From: an uncultured Saprospiraceae bacterium
GTDB lineage: Bacteria; Bacteroidota; Bacteroidia; Chitinophagales; Saprospiraceae
DNA: 6,301 bases
NCBI GenBank assembly: GCA_905479665.1
Contig: CAJQNM010000449.1
Location: 1-6,301 of the forward strand
Reading direction: 5' to 3'
The notes beneath the pieces were generated by a model. The model made no database searches. It was not told the origin of the DNA and saw nothing but the letters and a program-made list of their open reading frames with translations. A program made the translations under genes and the position numbers. Positions 5,540-6,301 of this stretch are shown piece by piece; position 1 is the stretch's first letter, and each line of letters begins with the position of its first letter.

Positions 5540-6301
5540 CTAAATCGGAAACTTATTATTCATCAATCCCTTAGGTTTAGACACATCCTTAAACGTCAGC
5601 ATATCAAGTACTCTGGCGGAGGCTCCATCGTAAAATCCGGACTCTTCTTGATAGTTCTTCGGATTCTTGAACGTGCCAAATAGCATATCGATCAGCGGAA
5701 GGTCGGCGTAATTGTATTTGTGTATTCCTCTTCCATGATGTAAGGAATGACTCTCAGGACGTTGGATGATGTAGCCGATCCAGCGCGGTGTCTTGATATT
5801 GGCGTGCTGAAAGAAGGCTGTGAAATTCACCAGCAGTAGCACCACGGTAATGGACTGTGGCGAAATACCAATCAGTAGTGCCAGTGCTAAACTCCCCGTG
5901 AGGGTAAAACCTATCATGTCCAGCGGGCTATGGAAAAGCGCACCAAAAGTATCCAGCCGTGCGGCACTATGGTGCATCTGGTGGAATGTGCGCCAGAGGA
6001 AATTGGAACTATGCATTGTGACATGATATGCATATATGAGCAACTCGTAAATTACGATACCGACGATTGATCCTGAAATCACTCCCCAATGACTTAGATC
6101 GAATAGTTGAAATTGTGCTAAAAATGGATCGGTGAGCATGGGGAGATATGATGCTACAAAGAAGAACATGAGGAAGAATGATAGTCCTCGTAGCTTCCAG
6201 AATTTTATGGTGGGTAATTCTCTTGCTGGAAATGCGGCCTCCCAAAGTATTAGGGCAAGATAAATTCCCAAGATGATCAATGAGAGTGGATCTAGCAGAA
6301 T
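5540..6301 (-). CDS. Fatty acid hydroxylase / sterol desaturase superfamily membrane protein (partial, N terminus beyond window)
   Basis: This superfamily uses a di-iron centre held by histidine clusters on the cytoplasmic side of the membrane to hydroxylate or desaturate lipids, sterols or carotenoids. The frame is open to the right edge: 253 residues are visible, and the in-frame TTG at 6278-6280 is not a convincing start because seven further sense codons precede it. Counting from the first visible residue, the clusters are H-V-T-M-H at 93-97, H-Q-M-H-H at 107-111 and H-S-L-H-H at 185-189, with extra histidines at 124, 166 and 194. This is the complete HX3H/HX2HH/HX2HH set. Hydrophobic segments lie at about 5-20, 40-57, 75-92, 130-147 and 150-165. 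The conserved tail after the last cluster (N-Y-A-D-L-P-L-I-D-M-L-F-G-T-F near 197-211) is typical. Only the extreme N terminus should be missing. Substrate is not determined: membrane lipid, hopanoid/sterol-like or carotenoid are all possible. It converges on the SDR gene, so co-transcription with it is excluded. Confidence 0.93.
   Translation of the reverse strand: MLLDPLSLIILGIYLALILWEAAFPARELPTIKFWKLRGLSFFLMFFFVASYLPMLTDPFLAQFQLFDLSHWGVISGSIVGIVIYELLIYAYHVTMHSSNFLWRTFHQMHHSAARLDTFGALFHSPLDMIGFTLTGSLALALLIGISPQSITVVLLLVNFTAFFQHANIKTPRWIGYIIQRPESHSLHHGRGIHKYNYADLPLIDMLFGTFKNPKNYQEESGFYDGASARVLDMLTFKDVSKPKGLMNNKFPI

Noticed and set aside
5540..6280. TTG at 6278-6280 as the true start of the hydroxylase
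   Set aside because: The frame stays open for seven more codons to the window edge, so the real start is most likely outside the window.

Overview
The window looks like chromosomal DNA of a Bacteroidota member, most likely of the Cytophagales type. The reasons are the BlaI/M56 pair in the arrangement common in that phylum, a secreted DUF1080 (3-keto-glycoside hydrolase-like) protein, weak or absent Shine-Dalgarno sequences before most genes, and an ATAATGG heptamer tract directly after a stop codon. Base composition is moderate, and the SDR gene is visibly AT-richer than its neighbours. This assignment comes from family content and style, not from a marker gene.

Layout: (1) 1-976, minus strand: a BlaI/MecI-type repressor followed one base later by a BlaR1-like M56 membrane metallopeptidase that runs off the left edge just after its HELVH zinc motif. 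A perfect 7-bp inverted repeat 13 bp upstream of blaI is the obvious candidate autoregulatory operator. (2) 1174-1782, plus strand: an exported DUF1080 protein, divergent from blaI. (3) 1783-1928: a gap holding a GC-rich hairpin. (4) 1929-3164, plus: a two-domain fusion of an alpha/beta hydrolase and an OsmC-like protein. (5) 3165-3445: the heptamer tandem repeat, then about 240 bp that I could not assign. (6) 3446-5179, plus, GTG start: a YbjT-like NAD(P)-binding SDR whose C-terminal half does not look like the DUF2867 domain usual for that family. (7) 5180-5539: a non-coding gap between convergent genes, with a minus-strand intrinsic terminator and a 70-bp imperfect palindrome. (8) 5540-6301, minus: a membrane fatty acid hydroxylase/sterol desaturase-superfamily enzyme with its full histidine clusters, cut at its N terminus by the right edge.

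Only blaI and the M56 gene form a clear functional unit (sensor protease and repressor). The others appear to be individually transcribed accessory metabolic or stress genes: glycoside catabolism, hydrolase/peroxide handling, an SDR, and a lipid oxidase. I see no defence system, mobile element, CRISPR array, tRNA or rRNA. The best candidates for something under-described are the C-terminal domain of the SDR fusion and the structured repeats in the gaps.
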